Positions 37,301-52,300 of a stretch of 64,000 nt of DNA are shown here, piece after piece; position 1 is the first letter of the stretch, and each line of letters begins with the position of its first letter. The stretch lies in contig JAUIRK010000903.1 of assembly GCA_030549495.1 (NCBI GenBank), positions 620,001 through 684,000 on the forward strand. The letters run 5' to 3'. The notes under the pieces are model-generated. The model ran no database searches, was not told the DNA's origin, and saw only the letters and a program-made list of their open reading frames with translations. The position numbers and the translations under genes were made by a program. The stretch is from Nectonema munidae (lineage: Eukaryota; Nematomorpha; Nectonematoida; Nectonematidae).

Positions 37301-40300
37301 ATATAACAAAGATTTTAATGTGATGGTTGACACTAAATTTGTTCAGCCAACTTATTATTAGTTTATTTCTTTTCTTACTCTTTATTTGAAGTAACCTTGA
37401 AAATGCAGATTCGCACATGTGTGTTGAAGGAAAAGGCATAAGAATTCTTAGCATTGCTTCAGATAAATTTGGATATTGAGGTAAATTTTTTGTCCAAAAG
37501 TCACTAAGCGCCAAGGATCAAAATCAACTTTGCAACAACTATCATTTACGAAATCGAAAAACTCATTCGGAAACATTTTCAATTTTTGTTTTTCGCTGGG
37601 ACAAAATCTCAGTTTGTTTTTCTTGAATGACTAAGTTCAATGTAGGAAACAGGTATATATATTTTTAATTTAAAAAACGATATTTTTTCTTCAAATTCAA
37701 AAATAAACATTTTCCCCTTGAATTAAAAGATTGTAAGTAATTAGAATTCTTAAAAAATTCAACTAAATATGCGGTTTTTGAGAATTCTATTGTCATTGAA
37801 AACTTATAATTGTATTTTATTTATAGTTTACACTTTATTTTATAATGGCATTGATGGTCAAAGGGCTTATCATTCAAATTCCAAAAATATCTTATTTCTG
37901 CTTGACATAAAGTATATAAAATTTTAAAATAAGCTTGGATTAAAACTATAATCTTTCTTAATTTAAAAGGGTATTAAGCCTAGGTTGAGAACCACTGCTG
38001 AGTCTAAATCTTCTTTCAAATTTTGCCTAAGGTAATTATTGTAACATGGCAAACTCATCTCAAACTTCACCTTTGAAGAATTTTATTTATTTCAGATAAA
38101 AACAACAAACTTCTCACTTTTTGTCTCTCAATTTATCTCTAAAGTCTAAATGTTAAACCACAAATGATTCTCAGCTTTCTAAATTCATTTGTTTTACTCT
38201 TTGTTTATCAGCTTAATTTTAATCCTCTATATTTTCAGTAGAATATCAAAATTATACAAGAAGAAAAAGGTCGATAGAATGAAAATGATAGCTAATTACT
38301 TTTGAAGTATCCAAAAAAGTTTAAACGTTATACACGCTCTTGTAAGAAAGAATTTGTTCAACGAATCTATTACATACTGTTGCTATTTTTTTATTGAACT
38401 AAAATATACACTCCAGAATAAAGTTCTAAGTAATAGAGTTGAAAACTAGTATTCTAAACAAATGAATACGCACTACCTAGAATAAATAAGTGCTATAAAA
38501 TAAAACTTAAAATAATTAGTTCTAAAAATTTGTTTTAAAGGTCATACTTGGAGTATTGAAAGTTTTAAGAAGTTTTCCAGCTTCTATCGCTTTCATAAGG
38601 CTAATCCTCACATGTCTTTATTATGAACTTTGTTCAAGGTGAAGTTATTAGATGTATCTGCATTCAATGGAGTTATAGTTTTTTAACTTATAATGTTATA
38701 CAGTGGCAGTTTGAAAATTATAGTACAAAAGTAGTTATTCGTAAAACATTTTCTTATATAAGTAAAAGGTTACTATTCGAATTCTGACAAATAAATGAAA
38801 TCAATAGGAAAATGAGAATATATATTATAATCAAGGGCGCATATCATAAACAGTAAGCAGCCAATCCCACCATAACTGTGTATAACTACCAGGATTTTAT
38901 GATGACAAATTAGATTTTTTCAATTGTAATCGCATCACTACCTTCTAGCTTAACAAGATTTTTAACTTTACGCTCATCTATTATGATTGAAAACATTTCC
39001 TATTCTTCAATTTGTTCTCTAATTAAAAGAATAATGCTTAGGCCAAGAACAAATTCTTGAAATGATCGTGAATACACTTTTTTATAAATTCATAGTGCAT
39101 TTCTCAGAGAGAAGGATTTATAGCTATTATGAGATTGATAAATTCATCAAATTTACCACAGTTCGGTGAATAAGCAGTTAATTATGGCATAGATAGGACA
39201 TTTCAAATTTAGCAAATTTTCAAATAGTTACTGTTTTTGCGAAAAGAGAGGCAAACACGATCTAAAATTGAGTGAAGGTACGACCGATTTTTTGTTTGAG
39301 ACTTTTCATATGGACAATGAGAGACTACTCATTGATGATGAGATCCCAACTCATCGCATGTAAGCCTTTATCCCCCCTCATTATTGCTTTTCACCAGTTA
39401 TTGAAGCCGATGGTGACAAGTGCGCTTTTAGATTTCGATGCTCTAGTACCGAAAAAAGTGCATGCGTAACAAAATGGCTTATCAAGAGATTTTCTATGAT
39501 CTAACGAACTGAAGATTTTATACCATGACTCTAAAAATATCTTTTATAAATATTTGGGGAAGAGAATTCCTAGTTCAGCCGATTCAGTATTTGGGGTTAA
39601 ATCAAAGGTTAAAATTTTTTGTCTTTTCAAGACAGTATAGAAAGGGTTTTATTAGAAGGCTGATTGCTAAGTCAGACTTCGTTTATCGGATACTCGATTA
39701 TTCAGAAACAGCTTTCCGATACAATATTGTTTCTAAGTAATTTTCCCAATGTCCTTCTCTCCCGTTATTCTGATATTCACACCCCGACACGAAAACTCTT
39801 AATTAATTCAAATGTTCGAACGCCTGACTGTATAATTTGCTAATTCGACAGCCCAATCATGTAATAGCATTTTTATGACACACACACATTTAACAGAAGA
39901 AAAGCAAAGTTATTTTGTACATAAAAAGATATTGGATTATATATGACGTTAACAAGGACAAAAAACAATTTTATAAGTTCGCTATAATTTATGTATAATA
40001 TATAGATAACACAATTCTAAAGCCTTTTCAGAAACTCAGAATTGTAGAATCCAGGTCGGAATCTGGATTCGGAGTCAATGGAGTAGCACTTTTTGAGAAG
40101 GAATAGAAGTCAGGGCGTAATGATTAATGCGACTCCGACTTCGATTTTAAAAATGGTTATATTCATAATTATTAACTTAAAAAATCAATTCATAAACGCT
40201 CTTTTTAGTCCTCAAACGTTGCAAAAGGCCACATAAAAATCTCATTTTAATTTAATTTGTGTTTTTGCAACTCGTAGAAAAAGACTGAAGAATTCAATAA

Positions 40301-43300
40301 AATTAAGAATTTTACTGCACAAAAGAGCCGTGCACGGGTTGTAAAAATTTGCCCACACCCATCCCGTCCCTCATTTTATCATTTTGTATCCGCTTCGCAC
40401 CCTCAATAAAAAAATACCGACAACCGTCCGCAAATAAAGCTTTAATGCCCGCACCTTACCCACAATTTCAAATTTAAACAATCAGCAGCCGAAGTTAACA
40501 CATACGTATTTCATTTTGATAAAGAACATAATTTAAATGCTACCATTTTTACACATTGAATTTTTTTTGATTGTAGATATAAAAAAATTATTATATATAG
40601 TGATATTTAAAAATAGAATATCAATGAAGGTTTGGATTTTTAAAGCTGTTCTCGCAGAAATAAAATGGTAAGCAAGACTGAAGTTGCGCTCGCTAGCAAC
40701 ACTTGTTGTCATGATACATAAAACATTACGCTCAACAACAAAAAGTGTAGGAAAATTCCTTCAATATAACGTATTGTATAGCTTTGATGATGTAAAGGTG
40801 TTAGTGTGTGGTTGATGTATGTGGTCTTGTGATGTGCTTACTTATCTTACACTTCATATAATCAGATATGAGCTTTGAATGAACATCTTATAAATTAAAC
40901 ACCCGCAATTTATGTACGATTCCCACAAACCCGCCAGAGTGGCCAGCCACGCGCAGGCCTATATTGCACAAATACCTTATAAAGGAAGAACGATGTTTAT
41001 GAGTAGGAAATTTTTGGAAAAAATTAAAACAAATACTTTGGAAGAAATAATTAGGATAATTTTAGTTCTTATTGGCTTAGATATGAAGGTTATATACACA
41101 ATAATTTGAGAGTCGAAATAATCTGTCCAAAAATATTGCGTTTTGAAAATATCTCTAATTAAAAAAAGCTTTTCAAAAAAGGTACGGGCTTTATGAGAAC
41201 CGATTGCATTTCAAGTTTTAATTGACAGTGAAAAATATTTGAAAGAATTGTACGTAAATAACAACATAACTATCAAGAGAGGAAGAAATCATCTCCTTGA
41301 GAGCAACATATACAACAGAATAGGGTAACACTCTGAAGAGTGATGATAATACCATAAATTCCAAATTATACAGCAACAACTAGACATGGATTTCTCAGCA
41401 CCATGCAGTTCATCAAGAGCGATACTCAAACACATGCTCGTCACTACAACATATCCTTGTTCAAAGATTTACTGCAGACATCATAAAGCAGATTCTCAAA
41501 TCAAAGATCATATGGAATACACATTATAAATTTACATATAATATAAATCTTATAAAAAATTAAGAGGGAACCTTCAAAAAGACGAAGACATTGAATAAAC
41601 TCTCATAATTTTATTAACTATGCTCAATTACATATTAATTTTAATATTTAAGATTAGCTCCATGTATGATTTGGAAAAAAGGGGAGACAACGGTGTAAAG
41701 ATCATTTCATCTTAAATATTTATTCAACTACATATTACTACACTATAACTAGACTTTCGAGAGTATTTAGTTTGATACTTTTCTATTATTGCTCCTTGTT
41801 TGATTTGAAATACAGTAGACCCTCGTTAACTCAGACCCTGATAACTCTGATATCGGATAAGTCGGACCGTGAGCGAGAATACAAATGTTTGCCTTCATAG
41901 GCTTACAAGCGGTCTTTTCATTGACTTTTTCTTTCCTTTGGTTAAAAAAGCCCTTTTTTTTATTTTTCTCCAAGGTTTTTAAAATTTGGGGTATTTCAAC
42001 CTTTTTTGGGGTTTCAATTTTTTCAATTTATTTTATTTTTATTTTTATAATATATTCTATAGTATCTCGGATATTGGGGATAGGGGGGAGAGGTGGCCCC
42101 CCTTCCCCCCCCTTTTCGGGGGTCCCAAGGGGGGTACTATAATAGTAAAAAAACTTTGTAAAAATTATCGTGTTTTTGAAAAGGGATTCAGAGCCAATTG
42201 ATCTTTATGATATTAATGAAGTATTCGGTTGTTAAAAAGAATCATAGTATATTTGCTAATCATTCCCTGTTTAGAATAAGAGATTTTTAGGCTTATGGTT
42301 AGGGTTAGATAATGTTATTTTTTATATATATTTTTCAAAACTAAAACTTTAATTTTGTTGGTTCTGGCAATTTAGTAAGAACAAAGAAGAGCTTTATTCG
42401 AATCTACTAAATTTTATCCTATTAGAGGCAGGCCCCTTGATAAGGCAGGGTTCAGAGACGTGTGCCAAGAAGGTTTTGCCCTTCCATCTGGGATTTATTT
42501 TGCCCACTTAAACTCCCTTGAAATATATAAATGTATACACTTTCTTATATTCACTGCCACATTAAAATCAGTTTTGCACCATATGTAGTATTTTTGCACC
42601 TTGTACTTGGATTCTTGCGATGGGACTAATTGGAGAAAATGCCGGTGCCAACAAAATTAAAAAGTTTCCTTTTTTGAAAATATATTTTAAAAATGACATT
42701 ATTTAACCCCAATCATAAGCCTACGAAATCTTTATTCTTTTTAAAGTTAGTCATCTGTTTTCTTTCTCAATGAATTTCTATATCTATTTAATTAATAGAG
42801 TTTTTCATTTATTTTTTTATTATTTTGTTCCGTAGACAGAATTACAGGAAATATATTCATCGATTTTTTCTCAAAATTTAGTCAAATAACAATTTTATAT
42901 ACCTCTTGTTCTTCAATTTAAGGATATGGGAAAGCTTTATTTTATTTTATTATTGCTTTATCCTTATGAATTTTAATAATGATTAGAAACGATCCCAGAA
43001 AAACCAGACGTGATTAAGTAATTGAATATAAAAGAACCTGCTTTGAATATACCAACAAGAAAGTGGACTAAAGGTGTGTGCAAGTAGATAAAGCGTTAGT
43101 ACCTATTAGATCCCAGAAAAAGCAGAATTAGAAATAAATCTCCCTCAAAACCGGAAATTTGTTTCCTTAATTTAATCCTTGGGGACCACAATTTCACATT
43201 TTTAATTTTTGGTACACCAGAGTTACACTTGTCCTTCGAGGATATAAAAAGAGAATGGGATCTAACGGGTTATGAAAGAAGGCTTTGAATCAACTACATT

Positions 43301-46300
43301 ATACGACCATGCCAAGAACAAAATATTTTGAAAATATTTGTACTAGAAAAAATTAAAAATGAAAGAATAAATATTTACGCTTAGAGTTATGTGTTGTGGA
43401 AGGCATTGATTTAGAGAGAATATCAGGGGATTCGGACTTCAACTTTTCTTTAAACTTCTGGCGTTGAATCAAAATCTTTTTCAACTTTGCGTCATCCTCT
43501 GTGTCAGAGTTCTAGAAGAATGCGTGCATTATAAGTAAAGAAGGAATACAAATGAGCACTACCACAATGCTTGAGGGACAGTGTTTGATCAAGTAGGGAA
43601 TCAATAAGTTGGATTGTCCAGCCTTAAAGTATCTGCCTTTGCCTTGACTGTACAACCACTCGGCTTTAAGGGACTCGGTATCACTCGTTGCTATGCCGTT
43701 CAACGTCTTCAAGCTGAGACACCAATTAATGACGTAGGGACGTGGATTGAATTTCAATGAAGTGGGTGTATCGTTGCAATTGTGTGAAGATGAATGCTGA
43801 TTGCTGTTGTGGCTTGAGTGAGGGTGGTAATGACTCGAGAGAACATTGGAAGAGGACGAGGATGAATGATGATGGAAGCAGGGATTGTGTCTTATATCAA
43901 GGACAGTCAGAGAAGGCAAATTGTTTAAAAAACTTATCTAATTTAAAAAAAATAAATAGGTAAATAGGACTTTGTAAATAAAGTTTAGAAGGAAAGGGAA
44001 TATAATCAAAAATAGAATTAACTTCGGCAAGAGTAAAAATTAAAAAAATATACAACGATTGTGCAATCTCCTATGCAACAAAAACGCGTTGTTATGCTTG
44101 ATTGTGTTTAGGATGTGTGTAATGACATGTAAATACGGCGTAAAAAAGTAAATCACTTTTTTTGTATAAAAAAAGATCAGACACAACTATTTATTAAGTC
44201 TTTTTTAAAATAAAAACTTTTCAAACATATCTCACTCAATACATCTTTCGTCATCATGTACACTCGAGTACCTACTACTCTTTCTATTTAAGAAACTGAG
44301 TGTGATACTAACCATTTCGCCCAACGAACAATTGCCAACGGAGATTTAACCCAATTGACATTTAGCTCAAAACATAGAGACGTACATATATGCTTAATTT
44401 TTCTTTGTTTGAAAAGCTTTTTTAATTTTTTAGTACATTTGAATTATATTTTTCCTTCGACAATAAATATGGTTTGAATTCTGATTATGTAAGAAGTTTT
44501 TCACCCGTTCGATAAAATTTATTCTCCTATTTTGATTTTATTTTTTCATTGAAAATAAATATTTCCTTTCATTCGCATCATCTTCCAAATGTTATCTCGG
44601 CAAAATTTCCTTTACCTGTTTATATTGCTACCCGGTTGTGAGCCATGCGCCAATATCATTTTGGAATAAATATACCCAAAGTATTTAAATTTCCTTTATT
44701 TTGAAGGCCACTTATTTGTTCTAAATAAATACGAGATGCCAAATACAACTTCTTGTTATACATGATTAAAAACATCCTCGCTTTGAATGCTTTATTTTAT
44801 AAGTTTTATTAAAAGATTTAATTATTAAAAAATCAATATTAATAAAAACGTTTAACTACATCAGAAATACTAACTCTAAAATTAACCATATCAGAAAAAC
44901 TAACTCTAAAATTAAATATGTTTTTAAAAATGATTAGAATTATTAAATATAAATCGTGGGAGGGCAATTATTCTAGTTTGAAATTGTCCAGAGGGCAATT
45001 GCCCGGTTACCAACAGTAACATATTGAATGATATACTTCCAGTTTTTTAAATTTGATTTATGACAAAACCTAGATGCTTTCAAAGATTTTTATCACGAAT
45101 ATATGTCAAGGCCCTCGCTTCTTACCGAAATATAATAGAAAAATTACAAAAATACTCTATCTATATTTTAGATCAAACAAATTACTAGTTATTCAATCAT
45201 TCTTAAAACAAGTGCTAATATTATTGAAAAAATGAAAAATAATTTTCTTATAAAAAGTTGAAATGAAGCGATTGTGGGTGATTGCGTAAAAAGAGACAAA
45301 CGTCTTTACTTTGAGTAGGTGGTGTCAAACTTTTCATGATCAATGGAGGATAGTGTTTAATTCTATTTTAAGTAGGTTAAGTTTCTCTTTTTATCTGATA
45401 TAAAAAATGGAAACCGAAAATTGTTGTTCTTAGGTTTTTGCAACAAAATATTCACAATTTGAATATTGAGTCGTAAATTTTTGGATTTTTTTATTGATTT
45501 TCAGAAATCTTATTATTAATTCATACTTAATTTAAAAATATTCACAAACCAGAGAAAAATATACGTTGTGTTATTAATGCATCTGAAAAAGAAAGTAAAA
45601 CGAGTATCAAAATCATCAAGCCATTGGAAATTATTTCAAGTATGCCTAATCTAAAAACTTTCGAATTAGAGATAATATACAACAAAAAGAAAAGTGAAAA
45701 ATTTATTCAAAAAGACAAAAGATTTCTATATATTTAGAAAGCTTATTGAACGTTATGCTACAACGATAAAAACTAGGAAATGATTGATAATTGCACATTT
45801 TACTTATTCAAACGAGTATTGAATCGAAACAGATGTCGATGTCCAAAGTGAATTGATTTCTCACAATGATTGAGAAGAATCATTTGTAGAGAGTAGGATT
45901 GCCAGTAAACATTTACTTCAAGAATACTTTTCTATTGTTTGACTTCATTTCTCTGGTTCATGTGCACATCTGTAATGTGTAACATTTTTGGTGAGCACTA
46001 ATCAATGCTGTTTTGGCAAAAATTATTCTTTGACAGTGATAGTGAGATTGCTTGTATTGTTTTGACGTCATTAACAAGTGATATTATTCTTTTGACACAT
46101 GCGAAAGAGTTCGGTAAAAGAGTTAGGTCGGTCTTGAAATCAAATAGTATCCCAAATTTTGAATTATCTGGCCCCCTTTGATTTTCACAGAGAACACAAT
46201 AAGCCATGCATTAATTTATGGGATAATCAAGCTTGAACTGTGAAAATAGCATTCATCCATTGTCAAAAAACTTCAAAGCATGTAGCAGATCTTCTTAAAA

Positions 46301-49300
46301 AAGGTGGGGCAAATGTAGTTACATTGATTTATCAACGATATTTTGTAGGATCTTGATGCATCGCCATTCGCCATCTTAAATCGCGAAACTGACCACAATT
46401 CATTCCTCCTCCAACCCAGTGGTTTCCAAAGTTCCATTTATTTCTACCTACAAGTGTTATAAAGGTTTTCACCTCTTGTCAATTTAAAAACAAGAAATAG
46501 AGACAGATTGCGTGTTGTAGATGGCATAAGACATTATCCAACAAACACTAGGCCATGGATTTAAAGCTTGATGCTCAAGTACAACGGTAGATATTGCATT
46601 AATTCAGGTAAATAAAGGTAAAGGTAGCATGGGGTGTTTTCATCGAGAAGGCACAATTGCGCCGCTTGTATCGAACTATGAGGAAAGCAGGCTTAATGCG
46701 GGATCGAACCCAAGACCTTGAATTATCGAATCCAGCATTTAACCAACCCTACTCACGCACTTTAAGTTGAAGAAGGAAAGGTAAATAATATCTGTTACTT
46801 AAATACATCAATGAAACATGCAAATCGATAATATAGAGTAGTGACTTATATTTAGAAATTTTCGTATTTTTGTATTTAGAGAATGATGGAAAAAAAAAAA
46901 AAATTGGGAAGAAAAAAAAAAGAAAAAACCTTTTTTTTGTTTTTTTCTTGCCTTTTTCAATGACTTTGATTATAAATCGTCTGCGTTTTTTTAGATATCG
47001 TCTGCTTTGCTTGGTCTTAAATGGGTAAATACATGTCGAAACTTCCTTAAAATTTCATAATATATGTTTCTTTCCTTTTCCTTGATAGAAAATACAATTA
47101 TTAATCCCACTGCTTATAGCATGGGTTCCGGTGCTTTTTGGCATCTTGGCAAGGGGTCGCTAGTGCGTAAACGTTAGGAAACGCTGATTTATAACCAATG
47201 TTGAAAGTGTGATGACATGTGCATATTTTAAGGTTGTGATGGTCATTGAAAGATGTTCTGAAAGGTGCTTCTCCTTTATGTTGCAAAGCTAAATCTTTCA
47301 TCTATTTTCAACATAGTTTATTAAAATGTTTATTGGTTTCTTTTAGTTTAGTGTCTTTCTTACATTGTCTTCAAAAAGATTTTCAAATTACTGTCTAAAC
47401 CTATATCTAATCTAAAACAATAGCATTCAAAAACTAAATTAATCCTAAATTATTTTTTCAAAAGTTAGCCTACATTTTTTTCAAAAAAAAATCTACTTAT
47501 AAACTGGGCTTTGTTCCTTTACAAGATATTTCTGTAATAAAAAAGTTCATTCCTTAATTTTATTGAATTTTTCAGCCTTTTACTACGAGTTGCTAAAACA
47601 CAAGATTAGATCAAAATGGGAAAGATTTTTATGTTGCGTGTTTGCAACATCGGGCTCTAAAGAGAGTGTTTGTTAATTTACTTTTTAAGCTAACAAATAT
47701 TAATAAAACTGTTTTTAAAATCCGAGTCCGAGTCGTAATAATTATTACGCCTCCAATGCCGACTTCTTCTCAAAACTTGTGTACAAGTAATCAATTATTC
47801 ACTAAAAACTAACAACAAATATACACCTTTTAGTTTTAGCCCCTTCTCAATTTTTTCCTCAATGCGGCCCTGAAATTAAGACAACAAAAAGTAAATTATG
47901 ATAAAAACAGTGACACGCGCATTTTTTATTCTCCGCAAACTACCGGTTTACGGCACGATTGGTTGATTCATTAGAACAAATTTGCTGGCAACCAATAAAA
48001 TTATAATAATATATTGATGTTAGAAAATGCATTGTAATGAGATCTAAAATTTATAAATGCAATGATGACAAATTGTTATTACCTTATTACGTCTTTTCTA
48101 ACAAGATGTGGACTTTCTTCTAAAGTTGTACGTCCCCAGGGGTTCCCGACCCAGCGTTTTGTAATCCCTGGTCTAATCCAAATCCTTTTTAACTTGCATG
48201 CACTCTTACAAGGACGTTTATAATATTCAGTAAAAAATAAACCATTTTTACTTCTAAATTATCTTTTTTTTTAGTTTTACATTCTCTTTTTTCAGTTCTA
48301 ATTTGCAATTTTTAAATTCTAAACGTTCTTTCTAAAATACAAAATAAAATTGAAAAAAAAGACAATTTAGGACTTAAAAAACAAATTAGAATTGAAAAAA
48401 AAACAATTTTAAACTAAAAAAGACAATTAAGAAGTTAGCAATTTAGCTAATACGATTCACCTTGTAAAAATGAAATCTTCGCTTAATGGGAAAAAAACGT
48501 TGAAACATTTTGGAATTGACAAAAAGTGTACAACAAATAATCGTTTGGCTAACAATGATCCAAGTATTAAAATGTGGCAGATTTCTTAACAGAGGCTTTT
48601 TAACGTTTTGCTAGAAAAGATAGAAGGCGGTTTAATTTGGAACTAAAGTTCCTTATAAACATTTTAGGTACTGCTTTAAATTTATGATAATACTCAATTT
48701 TGCAATGTATGTATACAACTCATATATATAATTTTATTTTAGTAACAAAATTTTAAAAGTTATTATCTATTTTTATTTTAGTTGGGCCCATATTCTCTAC
48801 TGGGGCAGCTGGCGTGCAAGACCATTGTCCCATTGTCATACTATGAAAGTTAAAAAGAATCTTCTATACTCTCTTCAAACAAACTCATCAAAATCGGAAG
48901 AGTAGGTATCTTTTTATAAATACATTACAATAATACCTGAATCAAATCTTCAATTGAGTTTTTTGAAAGATCCAAACTTTCAATTGATTTTGGAATGAAG
49001 GTTGATACTTTTGCCAAAACTTTGATGTAATTTGAGGATAAGTTCAACTCCTACAAAAAATGGGAAAATTATAAATTTATTCAAAACGGATCTTTCCAAA
49101 TTAAAAAATCTAGATATAAAATTAATTTACTTAGACATTTTTTTATTCTTTTAAATTAAAAAATAAAAGTTAGATAGAATATGACGATAAAAATATTGAT
49201 AAATGAATTCGTTCTATGATGTTTTAACCATGCACATTTCAATCAAGGTTGTTTCAACAAACACATTTCAGCAGTATTTTTGATTATTTCAGGGTCACAC

Positions 49301-52300
49301 GTTATTTTAGTCCTAAAGTTCAAATAGTTCTATTTAAAATTTTTCACAGGATACTATAAAAAAATTTCAAAAAAACTTAAATCATTTAGATTGCATATAA
49401 ATAGATCAATCAAAAAAAAAATTTAAAACACGTGCATATATCAAAAATAAAAGCTTTATATTGCAAAACTAATCTTTTAAGTGCTTAAAAAATAAATGTA
49501 TATTCTTTATTTAAATGCTTGACTACGAAAAGCAAAGCGCTATTCTAATTGGGATAGGTACATCACTACAAATGAGCATTACATATGAGAGTGATTAAAA
49601 ATTAGTTTAATTACATATAAGTAAGTATATAACTCTATAGATATTAATTGTAAAAAGAAAAACACTCTATAGGAAATTTTATCATGAAAAAATAGCAATG
49701 ATAACCATGCCTCAAAGGTGTGACTTTATGACGTTGAAAGAAATGATCTTACTCGAATAAGAGAGAAATATAAAGTTCCTACGAACTCTTTCATCCTGAA
49801 AGCGTAGAAGGATTACTGAGTAAATAACAAAAATTATACACCCCAAAGGGTTGTAGTTTCAAAGCAGAGTTGGAGAAAAATACATTATTTTTAAAATTAA
49901 TGGTAATCCTTTAAAGATATTAATAAATAAGTTTTTATAACTTTTATGACATATTCTTGATGCTATAGTGGCAACAAAAGTTGGCCCATAAATCCATAAA
50001 AAATTGACCTACTCTTTTCGAAAGGCGCGATCTTTAGACAAAGAGTTTTTAAAAGAACTTCAATTTATCTTAAACTGTCTGTTGTCTGTGTTAGAGAAGA
50101 GCATATATATATGCTTATTTTTTAACAGTCATGGTTCCCTTTTTATTATTTTGTTCTCCGAAACATTTTCTAGATTCACTTGCATCATTTCACAGTTAAT
50201 ATTTCTACATAAATCAAATGCTTTTTTCATTGTAAAATTCAAAAATGATGTTTTTAAATTATTTTATTTATGTGGCAGAATGGAGGAGTCAAAATTAAAG
50301 AGATCTAATTATAAAAATGAAAAATCGAATATTTAGTTAGTTTGGTGAACTCTTTAGTATATATAAAAGCAATTTAAAAATACTTGATAAATTTTTACAA
50401 AATCGCAATCATTTACAAAAAAATGGACTATCAAAAGTTGACTTCATTGACTTTTAACTCATCTAATGGTAACAAATTTATAATCCAAAACTAGTTAATT
50501 ATTACAGGTGTTGAAGTCAAAGTGGGTATTGCTTTAAAGTAGCGTACTTATCTTTAATGCCGGACGGGGCCAGTGTTAATTTTTCCGCCCCCAAAATTTC
50601 AACTAAATCTTCAAAACATAAAAATACAGGTGTAGGGTAAAAATCAAAAATATTAGGTGTATCAGAACATCATTACATTACTTTTAGGTCTAAAATATCT
50701 TGATAAATTTTTATTGATGATATATGACAAATAAATAAATAAATTATGTACTCTGGGCAGACCACTCCTCGCGCCGCCTCTAACACATTTTATTGACTCT
50801 TTGTAAGGCGATGATTATTATTATTATTATCGAACGATCCAATGTAGTTTTACAAATGCTCTACATCATGTGAACAAATTATTTTTATTTATGCTTAAAT
50901 TCTTCTTATGTTCTTCAACATTCTTTATATTTTGTATCCATTTTAGGAATCATTGATTTTAATTTTAAGAAACTCTATTTGTAATAGGAAATAATAATTG
51001 CTATTTACCCACTCTGAATCCGACTCTTAGTACTTACAAAGTTACAAACACCCGACTACGACTCCAAGCACTTAAAAAACGACTCTAAATACTTAAAACT
51101 TAAAATTTTAACCCTAACTCTTCGCTTCCAACTTTAACTAAAGAGGGGTCACTTCATATCCTCACAAATATTGAACATTTTTTCTTCATTAAAATAATAT
51201 AAAAGAATATTTACTCGAAATTTTATTAGATACCGGTTCCGACTACCCAGTCGTGCATTTTTTACCATGTTTAATTGTTGTTTATTCTTTCAATCTTTCT
51301 TAAACTCATTTTCTACTAATAGCTTTGTAACTAATTTGTGAAAAAATTGCATGTCATTTTATGCTTTCTGTTGCTTGCATGCTGTAATTTAACCGGTTAA
51401 CGGCCACAGTCGACTTTACAAAAATAAAATCGCCTGCGTTTATCAATGCTCTTTAATACAAATCTTCTGCTTTACATTAGATATCGTCTGATTATTCTGG
51501 TCGTTAACGGGTTAAGGAAGGAACAACAGTCAAAGTGAGATGTACGACGCATAAAAAATGTACCTTTAAGGAGGGTGCCTTCGAAAGATTGAAAAAATTT
51601 TGAATGGAATTGTGCGAAAAATTTGCTTTTGTGAGTTTAGGAAAATAATTCAAGAGATCTAGCATCTAAACATTAAAAATGAGATGATGAATATAACAAA
51701 AAGTTGACAAATCTTCATTTAAATCGAAGGAGATAAATAAGAACAGTCTTGGGCTAATTTCACATGGGTATACCAGTACAAAGTGTCAAATGATTCAGTT
51801 TGGTTATCTAAGACAGGATAACCAAAACCATCAATATTATCTTATTTGGAAAAGTATTCAAAAAGAAATAAATAAAGAAATAAATTTAAAACTAATAAAA
51901 ATGGAAGTTTGTATTAAAATTACATTCAACCATTTGAGGATCAGTGTGAAAACGGTGTACCAAGAAATGAAAACCGTCTGTTTTGAATACATTAAGAGAT
52001 GTGGGTATGGAGATATGAAATAAACACATATGCATGTGTTTATATACGGCGAATGAAGCACATAATATGAAAAACTTTGTTGAGCATGGTTTTACTGATT
52101 GGGTAAGCAATCTTTGTTTTCGGGTAAGCAATGATTCAAAGGTTATCCGCTATTCAATTTTACATAAAAATCTGAGATAAAAATCCGCGTAATGAACTGC
52201 TTGTGATTGGCTAAAACAAGAAATATTTTTCCGATTCGTTAATTTATTTATCCTTGATTCATCTCTGATAATAAATATATAATAATAATCAATTTTACGG

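Larger units (their letters stand above)
30198..43378. other. CEP97 intron e-f, 13.2 kb, element-rich
   Basis: Longest intron seen. It holds two decayed copies of an unnamed coding element, two pogo-like MITEs, a nested pair of hAT-type MITEs, a deleted hAT element and a hAT-like MITE inside an older repeat. No host exon was recognised, although small linker exons could be hidden because this part of CEP97 is not conserved. Confidence 0.6.
43938..48936. other. CEP97 intron c-d
   Basis: Contains a possible MITE at about 44310-45010, a hAT transposase scrap, a tRNA-derived SINE and repeat R. Otherwise AT-rich with nothing recognised. Confidence 0.5.

Noticed and set aside
40912-41109. 65-residue plus-strand frame
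   Set aside because: Starts in the MITE 40324-40964 and runs across its duplication into repeat R; composite of two repeats.
43757-43963. Plus-strand frame of 68 residues
   Set aside because: Antisense shadow of CEP97 exon d.
46600-46770. Functional tRNA gene
   Set aside because: The A and B boxes are present but the cloverleaf is not convincing and a simple 3' tail follows, so SINE is the better call.
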